DNA of 64,000 bases from Dreissena polymorpha (GCF_020536995.1 NC_068360.1:18878589-18942588), one strand, 5' to 3'. Numbered from the stretch's first letter, positions 48,185 to 63,499 are shown. Notes: generated from the letters alone by a model not told the origin. Numbers and translations are program-made.

Positions 48185-48600
48185 CTATAAACGTTCTCGG
48201 GATGTTTGTTATTATTGTGGCCGTTACGTATGGGTGTTCTATGGTGGTGTGGACACAAACTATGTACTTATTTGACGGGTTTTAATTGTCTAAGTTCTGT
48301 TGCGCTCCGTGCCCATGTGCGTTCTGTTTCTTTTAACGGTTAGTTTAGTCATTAATTGTGTACGTTCTGTGGCGCTGTATGGCCATTGTAGAAATGATCT
48401 ATGTTCGTTTTATGGCGTTTGTTTATTTTTTGTGTTAATAAAGTATGGACGTTCTATAGTGGTTAATGATATTAAGCATGTACTTTGACTAAAGATGGCG
48501 GTTTATAACCGTCATATTTATGAACACTGTACGTTCTATAGCCGGCTGAGACGCTTGTTGTCATGAACTATGTACGTTAATAGTTGTTTATGACAGATGT
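48185..48600. repeat. Degenerate minisatellite, about 60-bp unit
   Basis: Recurring tacgttctgtggcg or tacgttctatagccg followed by cattaattgtgtacg-like segments, about six worn copies. The region is G/T-biased on the plus strand compared with its surroundings. Confidence 0.55.
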
Positions 48601-48890
48601 TAGTCCAAATAGATATTTGTAAAAATGATAAGCGCGTTACTATCTTTTTTTTTAAATAATGTTTAAGTTTAAGGAATTTTTTTCCCCAATAAAATACCGT
48701 AGCACATATAAAACATGCCAATACAATGTGTTATTTAAATAAAATTGCAACGATATCAAGATGGAAGCTCAAAGCTTATGAAGTCTCTCTTCTTTTTGGG
48801 TTTGAAAACATTGATGAACGTGTGTAAATGTCGTAACTTAAAACTAGAAGAAGTGGAATATAAGCTACTAGCTGGAAAATAATTGAGTAT

Positions 48891-49633
48891 CAGGGGCCGT
48901 CAATAAATGACGTCACGCAGAGGAGGGGAGGAGTGTTAGAAAGTGTGACAGTTTGTGACAGAAGGGGGCATTAGGCCATGTGTGACGTCACACTTTTTAT
49001 TTCAATTTTTATAAAGTAGAATTTAAAAGCTTTAACAATAATTGTCAACATTTTTGTGAAAAATTTGAACTAGTTTTATGTCAAAATAGCATGAAATGCG
49101 TATCTCCTGAATGTGGAGCGCTAGCATGTTGTTTCAAAGACTTTTTAGTCCAATTGTTTTGTTACCGTTTTATTGTTTAATCACCGGTGGGGTCAACTTT
49201 CGCAATTCTACTTCTTATCCTGTGTAAAAAAAATGCATCCAATACTTTAACCCACCTATTGTAAATGAAAAAAGCAGCAGATAAATGGTGTGTATCATAT
49301 AATTGTCTAGTCTATAATTTTCAATATGGTTTTCTAATTCAATCTAAATTGAGTTGCTGCTTCAATGAACTGTGAAAACTGTTACAATGAACTATCCTAC
49401 TATTAAAGCCATTTAATAATGTGATAGTTCTTTTTAGTTATAATGTTATATTTTAATACAGTTATATAGTGAAGTGCGTTTTAGAATACATTTGAATTAG
49501 GTGTAAATAAACAAAATTGTGTTCAAAAGTGTGACGTAATTTACGGGGGGGGGGGGGGTCTGAGTCTCGTGACAGTTTGTGACAGGGGGAGGGGGTGGTG
49601 GCAAAAAAAGCGTTACGTACTTTATGGAAGCTG
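48891..49633. mobile_element. TIR element of unassigned class, about 740 bp
   Basis: Ends caggggccgtcaataaatga then cgtcacgc at the left and gcgttacgtactttatggaa then gctg at the right are imperfect inverted repeats. Both subterminal zones carry gtgacagtttgtgacag beside G-runs (49,543-49,558 is a pure G run). No coding capacity. Confidence 0.6.
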
Positions 49634-51958
49634 TGTTAGAGACAAATGGACACAAATGAAAACAAACAACCAAGAAAACACACCAACAACTATTACAATT
49701 ACAATTATAGCAACCTTAATGCTTAATCCCACTCGCTAACTCAGAAGTGATTCGATTTGATCTTCTTATAAAAAATTCACTTCGTAGAAGACCCCCCCCC
49801 CCTCTCTGATCAAGTGCACTTCAGCAAGATATTGTCTCCCATGGAAACCTTAGCAAACGTTTGCATGATCACACAAAGACCATTGGGGTTATCTCCATGC
49901 TTTGACTTTTGTATCGACTTTCATACACTGCTTATTTCGAAATTGGTCGCGTTATTGTTTGTTGGAAGAACTGTATTGTGAACATGTGATTTCCTGCCAA
50001 GTGCGGGTTCTAACTTCTTATTTAGGTATTAAGGACTTTCTTCAACTCAACGTCATAACCATTTGCATTCAGAACATTACCAGAGGTACGACAACCTCAT
50101 GCAAAAGCAAGTGTGCTAGATTGAAAGAAATGACGTTACATATTTTTGGCAAATACGGTCGAAAATATTTCTTTTTATATATGTTTTCAATACGCAACAC
50201 TAAGTCAACATTACTACTAGACAAACTGCGCTATAATAATTATAAATTGAGTAATCAATGAGTAATGATATAAAACCTAAAGGCATTGACCAGTTTTGTG
50301 AGCGGTATCGATTCCGAAATACTTAAAGAACAAAAACAGCTCAGCATTAATATTTTTTTATATTCACATATACATACACCACACGTTTTAAAATAAAAGA
50401 GTAGCAAAAACGGTCGTACAATACGGATGGTGCAGTTATATATTGCGTAGATGTTGTACACGCGAGAGATCGTAATGCCTCTGGAGTACGATGGCTAAGT
50501 ATTTGGTGTTTGTGCCAAGTGTAAAGAAAATTAATCGCACCAATCTCTTTCAAACATAGACACAATGCAATGCATTTCTTGCATTTGAAATGGTTCTCCT
50601 TAAAATGCATATACTTATTTTGGTGAAATGCGCTTAGTATAAAGTAAACGCTTTTTCAAGATACAATGGTTTCTTGGACACCGTTTTAACGTCCTTTCTG
50701 AAACTGTCGCAAAGACATTTCTAGTCCCAGGTTCGAAAATTGTGTCAACATCACATCTTATATCATGCGTCTTTATTCGCGTTTCTTAATTAATACGAGT
50801 AACTGGACGGTTTTAAAGACGTTATATATGAAAGGGTCTGCCTTCCCAGGAGATAAGGCTATTTCCATCCATCATATTTATGGGGTGATTTAGTGTCACG
50901 TGTTCGTTCTTGCTTATAATCAATTTTGAGAGTGCTTTAAACTTTTAAGTGGAACTCATTTATCTTTAACATATTATTTTTCAGACCTTACTTGTTTTGA
51001 TTCACTTTTTTAAACAGCATTTCTTCGTATTTGTGTTTAGGCATACTCGGCAAGAAGGCCTCAAGAGTTAATGATGTCTACAGTATGACCACAGACAGCA
51101 TGCTTATCAGTCCACTTATCGATTGACAGCTTGGTGTACAGTCTTTCGTCGTTGATGGGATTCGTTCACATACTGTGTAGGAGAGTCTCTCCCTCACATT
51201 ATAAACCATATCGGATGAGTGAATATGTAATGCATCAATCGAATTGCTAATTAAGGTAGCGCACTCGTAATGGGCACCTATCCAAATCTAATGTAATCTA
51301 TTATTTTCTTAATCAGCATCATTTCACTGAACTACATGCACATTTTTTGGTAGGCTTTCCATGCTTTAAAAAAAAATACTGTTTTTTTCAAAACCACCCC
51401 CACAATCGGCTTTTGTCCAGTTTATGCACACCCCTGGGGTGAAAGTTCCATAATTCATCAAGATTACCAAATATAGGCATGCAGTTGATGTGTACAGATG
51501 CAGAAAAGGTGTTTAAAAGTTAAAACAAGATTAAAAAAAATCTTTTACAGCTATTTATTTTTTATAACTTGTTGTCTATGGAAGAGCGCCATGAAATGTA
51601 AATGGTTTCAGGCCACGTAGAAATTGGTTTGGTTAAAAACAAAGTGTCATAAAATTCAAAATAGTATTATTTAAGTAATATTTTGAACTTAGTTTTTATA
51701 GATAAACTATATACAGCAAAAATACCAAGAAATAGACAGATTTACCGTTTACTTTTTTAAATAAAAATAAAAATGCAACATGCATGGTTCGTGTTTTCAG
51801 CAGTAAATCACCCAATTTAGCCATAACGTTGTTTTAATTTAAATAATTGAAGAATGTGCATTAAAATTGCATCATATTTAACAATAAACGTAGCTTATAT
51901 GCCATATTAAATCAAATTACGTTAGAAAAGAAATAAAACGCGTCGCAAAAAAGTATAC
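49634..51958. other. No gene recognised
   Basis: Contains one 119-codon open frame (49,902-50,261, +) with no recognisable domain, no paralogue in the window and low-complexity composition; I treat it as chance. Otherwise AT-rich. Confidence 0.45.
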
Positions 51959-52039
51959 GTCGTCGGCAGGATTCGAACCTGCGCGGGAATATCCCAAAAG
52001 ATTTGTTGTCCATCCCCTTAACCACTAGGCTACAGCACC
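51959..52039 (-). tRNA. tRNA-Ser-like pseudogene
   Basis: On the minus strand, ggtgctgtagcctagtggtt then aaggggatggac, and after a long variable arm gcgcaggttcgaatcctgcc then gacgac, follow the eukaryotic tRNA-Ser layout. The T arm pairs perfectly (gcagg/cctgc), but the anticodon stem (atgga/tcttt) and acceptor stem have mismatches, so function is doubtful. Confidence 0.55.
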
Positions 52040-53037
52040 TAATATTAGGCTCTTCAACCGTCGAAGAAATCGCGGGAAATCATTAGGGATGCGCTACCTT
52101 AGCAACGTATGGTTTTATTTTTTCGGCAATTAGTTTAAATTTCGCGTGAAATTGTTAGCATTTATCGTCTTGGCGTTTATCACAATCAAACGAATGCCTT
52201 AGAAAAATCTTATTTTATATAATTTTTATTGTTTGAAATCAATATTTCAGCCACTTAATCGTTTAAGATTTATTCTAAAAAGAGTTATTTTGTAACGGAC
52301 ATCATTATCATTTTACAATATTTATTCGATCTTTTAATACTCCTAATGAACAGCCCTCTGTCGGATTGGTGCGTTGCAATTTATTGAATTTATTTATTGA
52401 ACTCATAATTCCAAATAGTAATTGATCGATATGTTACTAAAATTCGAAAATTAATTTTGTTTATGATTATTGTGTAAGTTGTACTTACTAAAATTAAAAG
52501 TCCTTAGAGAACATTCATAATAAGAGTGACTTGAAACTTTCATATTTAAATAAACATTTAATTTTTTGGCTAAAATCAAATACTTAAAATGCGTATATTT
52601 ACCATGTGTAAAGGTGACTTAAACAATGCATTTTAACAATGCATTTGTCGAGCATTATTACTTTATATGCAATTCGAAAAATGTGTGTTCCCTCATATCA
52701 CAAAAAAATATTACATTATACGATGAGAAGTATGTGTAGTGAATATTGAATAAAATCTTTTATCGTATTGTGAAACCGTAACCAAAATGCACGAACTGTA
52801 CAACAACTATACACTCTATTAAACGTTGTTTGCTTTGTGAAATATGTTTTGATAAATAAATTAATTATTAACTCTCAAATCAGTTATACAAATAAAATAG
52901 CCACAGGCTGATCACGTGGATAATTTTCCATTTACGTCTTTCAATTTACACGTAGCGGAGAATTGTATCATGTTTGCACCGAAATAAAAATACTTGATCA
53001 TGCGTCGGGTACATTTATTGCTGATTTTGTAGCCAAT

Positions 53038-53314
53038 TTACACATGAATCAACATTCCAGCAAAGCTGTTCCAATTGAAGTTGTCATTCTGGTAGACCGC
53101 ACTCGTCGAATAGGTGGACCTTACCCAGACATTGTCTCAGATTGAAATTTTTGCAAAAACTTGCATGGTAACGCAAATATAAAAGCTGGGATCCCCGTGT
53201 CTTGATCTCTGTACTGGTTTGTCTTCATGAACAATTTCGAAATAAGCCAATTGGCCGTATTTTGGGCAGTTTTGTACCGTGAACATATACACTCCAGCTA
53301 CGGGCGCTGTGAAC
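53038..53314 (-). pseudogene. C1q-domain gene remnant, 3' end only
   Basis: Matches the last part of the C1q exon at 60,645-60,921 on the minus strand, from about the GVYMFTV region to the stop codon, including the downstream AATAAA in the same place. Similarity ends abruptly at 53,314, where sequence of another kind (gaacgaacgaacaaacgc) begins. No signal peptide, coiled-coil or first half of the domain is present, and frame is not maintained throughout. It is a truncated product of the segmental duplication. Confidence 0.75.
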
Positions 53315-53792
53315 GAACGAACAAACGCAAAGATGGATGTACGGACAGATAGACGTGTGGAGGAATGAATAAATAGATCAATTGAAAAAAAGAGTACATT
53401 AAAAGATAAATGAATAGATGATTGAATGAATGAATGAATTAATTAAGGAATTAATGAAAAAATAAAAATAAATAAAAACACGATTGGATGAATGAATGAA
53501 ACCCTGTTGCGTTTACAATTCTTTTTTTGTTGGTATTGCATACTTAAATATATTTAAACTATCAACAAATCCCTAGTGTTCACATTTATGGCAAATAAAC
53601 CAAATGGTAACGAGATTCAATTTAGTATATATCATATGTAATCGTACAATGTTCCACATTCCTTGAATAAAATATATATTTATTACCAATATTTCAATTC
53701 AACTGGGTTCAAGACATAAAAAGGGTTTTTTCTTTCATTATTTTTTATAAATAATCGAGAAGATCGAGATAGCGTAGCCTAATCCATCTTTA

Positions 53793-54142
53793 CCCCCCGT
53801 TCACACATAGACGCCGCTTCTACTACGATCAAAACGTGGCCGAAAACGTGGTCGATCGTGACAAATCGCAGGTGAAACGTATCGGAGTCTTCATAAGCGC
53901 AGTATGATCGCGGTAGAGTCTTCATGATCGGAGAGCTCTACGCTTTCGCCACGCTTGAACATGGTCAAAACAAGCGTAGCGGGATCGTGTCCAACAAGAA
54001 ACAAGAAGAATAAAAAGTCGAAGACCATTATTTGCCAACTTGCTCGATTTAGACACCGATCGGCCTCGATTCGCCCCGATCCGAACCGTTTTCAGATCGT
54101 GGCTTGCTCGTCGTAAAGTCGCAGCTCTGTGAGAACGGGGGG
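53793..54142. mobile_element. MITE with ccccccgttcacaca ends, 350 bp
   Basis: The left end ccccccgttcacaca and the inverse of the right end (tgtgagaacgggggg) differ at one base. The interior is CpG-rich with many gatcg motifs, unlike its AT-rich surroundings. Flanks TTTA and TTAT could be worn TTAA. The minus-strand open frame inside is not supported as a gene. Confidence 0.7.
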
Positions 54143-54297
54143 TTATCAATACATAAACTATTTATTTAAGATCATTGAGCCAGAGTATCTAAAAGCTAAC
54201 CCTACACCAAATTGTAAGATGGTTATACCATTGCCTGTCCATACAGCGTAACTCCGTTAACCTAAGACCTCTTGAACAGAATTACCAGAGTCGTATC

Positions 54298-54781
54298 GGG
54301 TGCATCGGAGAGAACATATGGTTTTCGCTTTGTGTGTCCGTCTGTCCGTCGGTCCGTCGGTCTGTCAGTCCGTCAGTCAGTCACACTTTTCTGGAAACTG
54401 CGATAACTTTAAAAGTTCTTCGAATGTTTTCATGAAACATGGATAGATGGCAATATGGAGATTATGCACGTCAAATAATTTTCTTCCTACGTCAAGATTT
54501 CTGGTTGCTATGGCAACAAATAGACTAGAAATACTGCTGAAAATGCTGGATCCTGCACACTTTACTGGATCCTGCGATAACTTTAAAAGTTCTACATATT
54601 TTTCATGAAACTTGAAACATGAATAGAGGGAAGTATGGACATTATGCACGTCAATTCACTTTCTTCATAAGTTTCCCAAAAATTCTGGTTGCTATGGCAA
54701 CAAATATAAAAAATAAAAATAAAAATCTGACAATGTTGGAGCCGGTAGGGGACATATATTGCTTGGCAATAGTCTTGTTAA
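54298..54781 (+). repeat. Family D repeat with internal duplication
   Basis: A gtgtgtccgtctgtccgtcg chain, then two copies (54,400-54,530 and 54,566-54,700) of gcgataactttaaaagttct … catgaaac … attatgcacgtcaa … ggttgctatggcaacaaata. It ends with hairpin attgcttggcaat then agtcttgtt. The overall plan resembles family C. Confidence 0.7.
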
Positions 54782-55039
54782 ATTAAGAACATAAACAACG
54801 AAATAAAGGTAAGGTATGATGCACATGTGTTATTAGCGATCATGTCATGTTTTGTATATATTTGCTGAAACGTAATTTTAATAACCCACAAACATGTTAT
54901 TGTAATAGAAACTTTTTACGAAAAGTGGTACGGAAAAATACACACCGATTATCTTGTTAAAGATATTTCTTGTTAGATTTGATCGAGAATGTAACCCGCC
55001 TCCCAGTTTTGCTGAATGGGTGAAGTTCCCCACGGGTTC

Positions 55040-55160
55040 TACTTCCCCGTATCCCAAAATTTGTTTCGTAACCAAAATGTTTCGTAGCAAAAAAAAATTC
55101 CGTACCCATTTTTGTTCGTACCCATTTGTTTTTTGTACCCAAAATTGTTGTTCCCACTTA
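55040..55160. repeat. Short degenerate tandem repeat (cgtacccaaaattgttt-like)
   Basis: Five or six worn copies of tcgtacccattttgtttt-like units on the plus strand. It explains the 66-95-codon frames on the minus strand. Confidence 0.65.
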
Positions 55161-55720
55161 CACAATTGTGGTGATATAGATATACTTAAATTGATGCTTT
55201 AATATCCATCCTCTTCAAAAGCATCGTCACACCAGTACTGTCAGTACTTTGATTATTTTAAATGAATTTACGAGTAGAAATGCAATAACGCTAATTGGAC
55301 GACATCACCGCCTTTATAACGAGTATAGTTTATTTTTGCTGAGCATGTCAGATAAAAAAGATGGACGTGTTTCACCTCAATAAACATTTAATATATATTC
55401 GTACATATTTTAATATATATGTATTAGCATGTTGAATAAGACTTGACAGAACAGTACAGCAAAATATAATATTAAAGGAAAGGCAAAAAGTTGTGGCTAA
55501 TTTTTTCCTCTTAATCATGTGTTATGAGTTTTGTTAATTACGTTGAGACCATTGCCTGCATCGTTATTTATTGGTTGAAACTTTTAAAAGGTATGAGTTG
55601 TTAGGGAGTGTTTCCGTTATAAACGCCCGCGCTAGTTTTCGATTTCGGCTGATGTCGGCATTCATCTTGAAGTGTAGTCGAATGGGTATGATTACTTCAG
55701 GATTATCCGTTTAACTTAAT

Positions 55721-59149
<3,429 letters not shown>

Positions 59150-59823
59150 GATAATTGTTTCAGATACTCATAATTCCAAACAGTAATTGGTTGATTTATT
59201 ACTAAAATTCGAAAATAAATGACAATTGTGTAAGTTGTACGTACTAAAATTAAGGAGTTCTTAGAGAACATTGATACTTACAGTGACTTTCAACTTTCTC
59301 ATTGAAATACACATTTGATTTTTGGTTATAAGTAAATACTATAAATGCGTTGTACGTATATTTACAAAGGCGACTTAATCAATGAATTTGAACAATGCAT
59401 TTGTCGAGCATAACAACTATGATATGAAACTCTAAAAATGTGTGGCCCCTCGAATCACACACACATATTACCTTACACGATGAGAAGTATGCAACTAAAT
59501 ATCCTGGAATAAGGGGCGAGCTAAGTAAGCTCCAATTTCCTTAAGAATTTATTCTTATATTCAAAGAGGTTAGAATCCAGCTTGTAATTTAATAAAAGTA
59601 AAATGTGTTTTATGAGTAACGCGATGTAGTTTGTTTAAAATGATCGATCCAACAACTGTCTCTAGACACTGTTTTACTTCAAATTGTATTGAGGTAAACG
59701 GCTATTTTCGTTTTTGTGGTGGTTTCTAAATATCAAATGAATGTGCTTTCTATGGGTGGCTTTAGCTTTGTTTTTTTTATACGATTTTAGGGGCATTTCG
59801 TTTTTATAATGATGCATTTAAAA

Positions 59824-60005
59824 GCATGGTGGCGTAGTGAATATGGTGTCTGCTTTGAAACCGAAGGATTTCGGGTTTGAACTCCACAGTGGGCATGTTC
59901 TCATGAGTTCCTCGATAGAAAACAACAATACTGGAGCTTCCTAGAAATATGACTCTAGAATATTTAAACTAGCGTAAGCCTTTTCATGCAGTTGAACTAA
60001 AAAAA
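59824..60005 (+). mobile_element. tRNA-derived SINE
   Basis: Head ggtggcgtagtgaatatggt, B-box gggtttgaactcc, body motif gactctagaatatttaaact shared with the SINE at 29,258. It lies in the part of the right duplication unit that the left unit lacks. Confidence 0.6.
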
Positions 60006-60620
60006 CAGGTTAAACAATAAATAATGTATTAATTCTTGTATAAATTTATCAACATGTGTGAAATACTACAATCCGAGGTTCATATTGATTCATGTAATTT
60101 TGCAAAATGTAACATGACTCATTTGACAACTTATAACATTAAGCTAAATGTTTTACATAGTTTACATTCTTAACACTACTCTAAACGAGCGTGACAATTC
60201 TAAAAAATGCATATAACATAATTTCATATTATTATATACATTTTCGAGCGTACAGTATGTGGGTTTTTAAAAAACTATTATTGCCTCATTGTCAACGATA
60301 ATGTGGAAAGGTATTTCCATTGAGTCGTTTAACGTTATTTTGTAAATTTGCAATCAAACCTTTTATCATATTGTGAAACCGTAAACAAAACGCATGTACT
60401 GTACAACAACTATACACACTGGTAAACGTTGTTTGCTTTGTGTAATATGTATTTGGTAAATCATTTAATAATTATAAACTCTTAAACCAGTTATACTAAT
60501 CCAATAGACACAGGCTGATCACGTGGATAATTTTCCATTTACGTCTTTCAATTTACAGGTAGCGGAAAAATGTATCATAGTTGCACCGAAATAAAAATAC
60601 TTGATCATGAGTCGGGTACA

Positions 60621-60626
60621 TTTATT
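60621..60626 (-). promoter_or_regulatory. Polyadenylation signal of the C1q gene
   Basis: AATAAA on the minus strand about 20 bases after the stop codon at 60,645. The same signal is kept in the remnant copy near 53,014. Confidence 0.65.
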
Positions 60627-60644
60627 GCTGAATTTGTAGCCAAT

Positions 60645-62256
60645 TTACGCACGAATCAACAGTCCAGAAAAGCTGTTCCAATAGTAAACGTCATTCTGGT
60701 AGACCGCACTCGAAGAGGTGCATCTCACCCAGACATTGTCTCCAATTGAAATTTTTGCAAAAACTTGCATGGTAACGCAAAGATAATAGCTGGGATCCCC
60801 TTGTCTTGATCTCTGTACTGGTTTGTCTTCATGGACGATTTCGAAATAAGCTTTTTGGCCGCTTATTGGGCAGTATTGTACCGTGAACATATACACTCCA
60901 GCTACGGACGCTGTGAAGTGTCCAGTGACTGGGTCATACACTCCACCTTCGTTTACAAGGACAGTGTTGAACTTAACGTCTTCGTTTGTAGCATATGTAA
61001 ACGTGGTTCCTGAATGCTGAAGACGGGCATGGAACATTATCAGAGGAACGACACTTCCTTCTGAAAGACAATACTCATAATTATAATACGATTTTAAAAG
61101 ACTTATCCCGGAAAAGCACGAGTTTAGAAAACCCACTAATCACCCCGGTACAAACAACGCTGGCCCATTACATCAACCAATGATAGCTTACAGCTTAGTT
61201 TAACGGTTGATACAGTGTGTTATTTTGAAAGGATTATAAATGGGTCAGCTTTATTTGTACCAGCAGATTAGTGGTTTTTAAAAAAAAAAAGTTTTTTCCA
61301 GGATACATGTATTGTCATTCGCAAAAACGGTATTAAACGTTATAAAATGTTCTTACGTCCTTATTATATAATCAATCTATAACAACATATACACTATACA
61401 TTGTTGCTTTAAATTGAAATATACAACTAAATACTGCTCGATTGGTCATTGTCGGCTCGGGTACTACTTAAATGTTCCCCGGGTACTATTAAGTATACTT
61501 AAATGTACTCTGGGTACGGGAAATATATTAACACGTACCCGGCGATTTTATACTGTACCCGAGTTTTATTCCCGCAAAAAAAAAACGAAGTCGTAAAACG
61601 CGCTGCGGAATACGACAAAAATCTCTTTGAACAATACCTGCCTAAACATGCTTTTTGAGTAGGAGTTTTAATAATATAAATGCCATTTTACAGAATATTG
61701 ACATAAATATGGACATAATTTATTTGAAAAAACAATAGCCGACATCGACAAATTTAGCGTTAGAATTCCCGGGTACGGTTGAGCATCCTTACCGTACCCG
61801 GGGTACATTTAAGTATACTTAAGAGTACCCGGGGTACATTTTAATTGTACCCGGGCCGACAATGACCAACCGAGCCTTAATACTACCTCGCAAAATTTCC
61901 AGTTCTTTTGACGTCTGTCCCATAAGTGACTGCACTTAGGATTTCATTTCCGCAACATTTGCCGAGACATTCTTGGTACCGGAGTTGAGAAAGGCTTCAA
62001 CGTTAACTCGAAGATCTTGCTTTGTATCCTCTAGTCCTTTAACAGCCTGTGATACCCCTGTCAGAGTGTCTGCAACTTTTGCGTGGGTTTCCGTTTTCTT
62101 ATCCAATGTATCTTTCAGAGCCAACTCGTTTCGGATAACCCTTTCCAGCAGCTTCTTCTCGTACTCAAACTTAGAGCATACAGGGCATGATGGCTCCAGG
62201 GCAAATGATACTCCAAACATGACTATCATACTCCAAGTACTCACTGAATCCCACAT
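60645..62256 (-). CDS. C1q-domain-containing secreted protein, 2 exons, one in-frame stop
   Basis: Exon 1 is 62,256-61,887 (370 nt, donor gtagta) and exon 2 is 61,060-60,645 (416 nt, acceptor tttcag), joined in phase 1 to give 262 codons including the terminal stop. Residues 1-20 form a signal peptide (MWDSVSTWSMIVMFGVSFAL). Residues about 30-120 are a charged, heptad-like coiled-coil (KKLLERVIRNELALKDTLDK), expected to drive oligomerisation. Residues about 128-261 are a C1q domain with the signature spacing F-x5-N-x4-Y-x6-F-x5-G-x-Y-x-F seen in FNTVLVNEGGVYDPVTGHF then TASVAGVYMF, and the usual C-terminal SGLLI. One TAA at 61,938-61,936 interrupts exon 1 in frame; the following 16 codons continue the coiled-coil to the donor. 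The gene as read would make a secreted coiled-coil peptide without C1q. Bivalve C1q-domain proteins act as soluble recognition molecules; this role is inferred. Confidence 0.8.
61436..61876. mobile_element. MITE in the C1q intron, 441 bp, hAT-like 8-bp flanks
   Basis: Inverted ends gctcgattggtcattgtcgg then ctcgggtac, and gtacccgggccgacaatgac then caaccgagcc. Flanks taaatact (61,428-61,435) and ttaatact (61,877-61,884) match at 7 of 8. Subterminal zones repeat taagtatacttaa and gtacccgggg-type palindromes. The near edge lies only 10 bases inside the intron from the exon 1 donor. Confidence 0.85.
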
Positions 62257-62338
62257 TGTTGTGTTGTGGATTTATGGGAATAAGCTTTACTTCTAAAAGC
62301 CTCCGACTGGATGCTAACACAAAGTGTTCTCGGGTCCT

Positions 62339-62345
62339 CTTTATA
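62339..62345 (-). promoter_or_regulatory. TATA box of the C1q gene
   Basis: TATAAAG on the minus strand (in gcgatataaagaggacc), 83 bases upstream of the start codon, leaving room for a leader of about 50-60 nt. Good consensus and position. Confidence 0.65.
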
Positions 62346-63350
62346 TCGCATTTTAACAGACAGTCTCATTATCTGTTGTTAAGCAGATGTTGCATCACGG
62401 ATGTTCTGGAAATTCAGCTAATGACGTTTAATATTAATTAGATACAAGTGGAAACTTGTATATGAGTTGTTCTCTTTTCTTTAATTTTACAATAAAAATA
62501 AATAAACATGAAACTAGTAAGTGAACTTAAAATTAGCAGACCGTATCTCTCCAGGACATAATGATCCGAAACAAATGCCTACCAAAAGTGTTCATATATT
62601 TGTAACCACCGACAAATATTGTTAGACCCACAAATAACCACACAGTCTCTTTGACCGATAGCATTACGCTATCTGGGCTATTATTAAGTGTATTTAAACC
62701 CTGCGTATGTTTTGTCTGTGTGTGCGCAAATGGCCGACCCTGAATAGTTAAACAAAGTACAATAAACAAACATATATGCTATTTTTGAATCTGAAATAAT
62801 TCGTTTTTTTTTACAAAAAAAGATGCATTATTCGTTCAATAATAAAATAGATTTTAAATTTATAATCGCGGTTACAAATATGTAACATCGGTTGCAAATT
62901 GATGGCAGAAGTAGTTATAGCTATAGCGTGTACTTTTTGACGGCATACGTAATTTTGTAGTTAAAGCCACCAATGTTTAAAACGCGTATTCTGCATTGTT
63001 GATGCACCATTTGTCAGTTTTACACAATGAAATAATGATTGCGCACTTACCGCTATACCCTACCCCACCTAAAAAAGAGTGGACAATTTCTCAGATTGAT
63101 TTGTTTTGCGGTTGCCACACGTATATAACTTAGACAACTACTGCAACGATCATACCTCAAGCATTTACAAATGCATTTAAGAGACTGGATAACGGAATTT
63201 CGTAATTTTGAAAATGGTCATACAATAAAATTACTACTAATACTATAGCCATACAATGTATAGGTCTTAAATTAATACAATAGCAACCAAGATCTTAACA
63301 AACTATGAATGTTTTAATAATTGTTTGAAATAACGTTCAGTCTAACAAGG
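62346..63350. other. No feature recognised
   Basis: AT-rich upstream region of the C1q gene; the 78-codon minus-strand frame at 62,533-62,769 has no domain. Confidence 0.5.
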
Positions 63351-63499
63351 CTAATTATTGCCATGAACGTTGAACTGGGATGCTTCAAAACATAGCCTCA
63401 AACAGATGTTGGTGTTGTGTGTCTGGTCAAAATAGAAAGTACAGTTGTCCGTACCATTCCAGAGGCAGCGCCCATTCTTTAACAAATCAAGCAAGTAGG
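63351..63499 (-). CDS. Possible terminal exon of a Cys-rich secreted protein, partial gene
   Basis: After a good acceptor (tttgccttgtag) the minus strand is open for 48 codons to a TAG: YLLDLLKNGRCLWNGTDNCT, then FYFDQTHNTNIC, CLRLCFEAS-like residues and a short tail. Four cysteines within 28 residues and an NGT glycosylation site suggest an extracellular protein. Preceding exons would lie beyond the right window edge. I do not recognise the family; it could be chance. Confidence 0.3.

Larger units (their letters stand above)
52380..55720. repeat. Left unit of C1q-region tandem segmental duplication
   Basis: Same order and orientation as the right unit at 59,150-64,000. 52,390-52,740 matches 59,165-59,480 (actcataattccaaa, aacaatgcatttgtcgagca, cgatgagaagtatg); 52,755-53,314 matches 60,357-60,918; 55,260-55,700 matches 63,567-64,000 (gctgagcatgtcaga, gagaccattgcctgcatcgt). 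The left unit lacks most of the gene and holds other insertions. Confidence 0.8.

Noticed and set aside
49902-50261. 119-codon plus-strand frame
   Set aside because: No domain, no paralogue, no convincing splice or promoter context; AT-rich composition makes a chance frame likely.
53922-54149. 75-codon Arg-rich minus-strand frame
   Set aside because: Falls inside the CpG-rich MITE; no domain.
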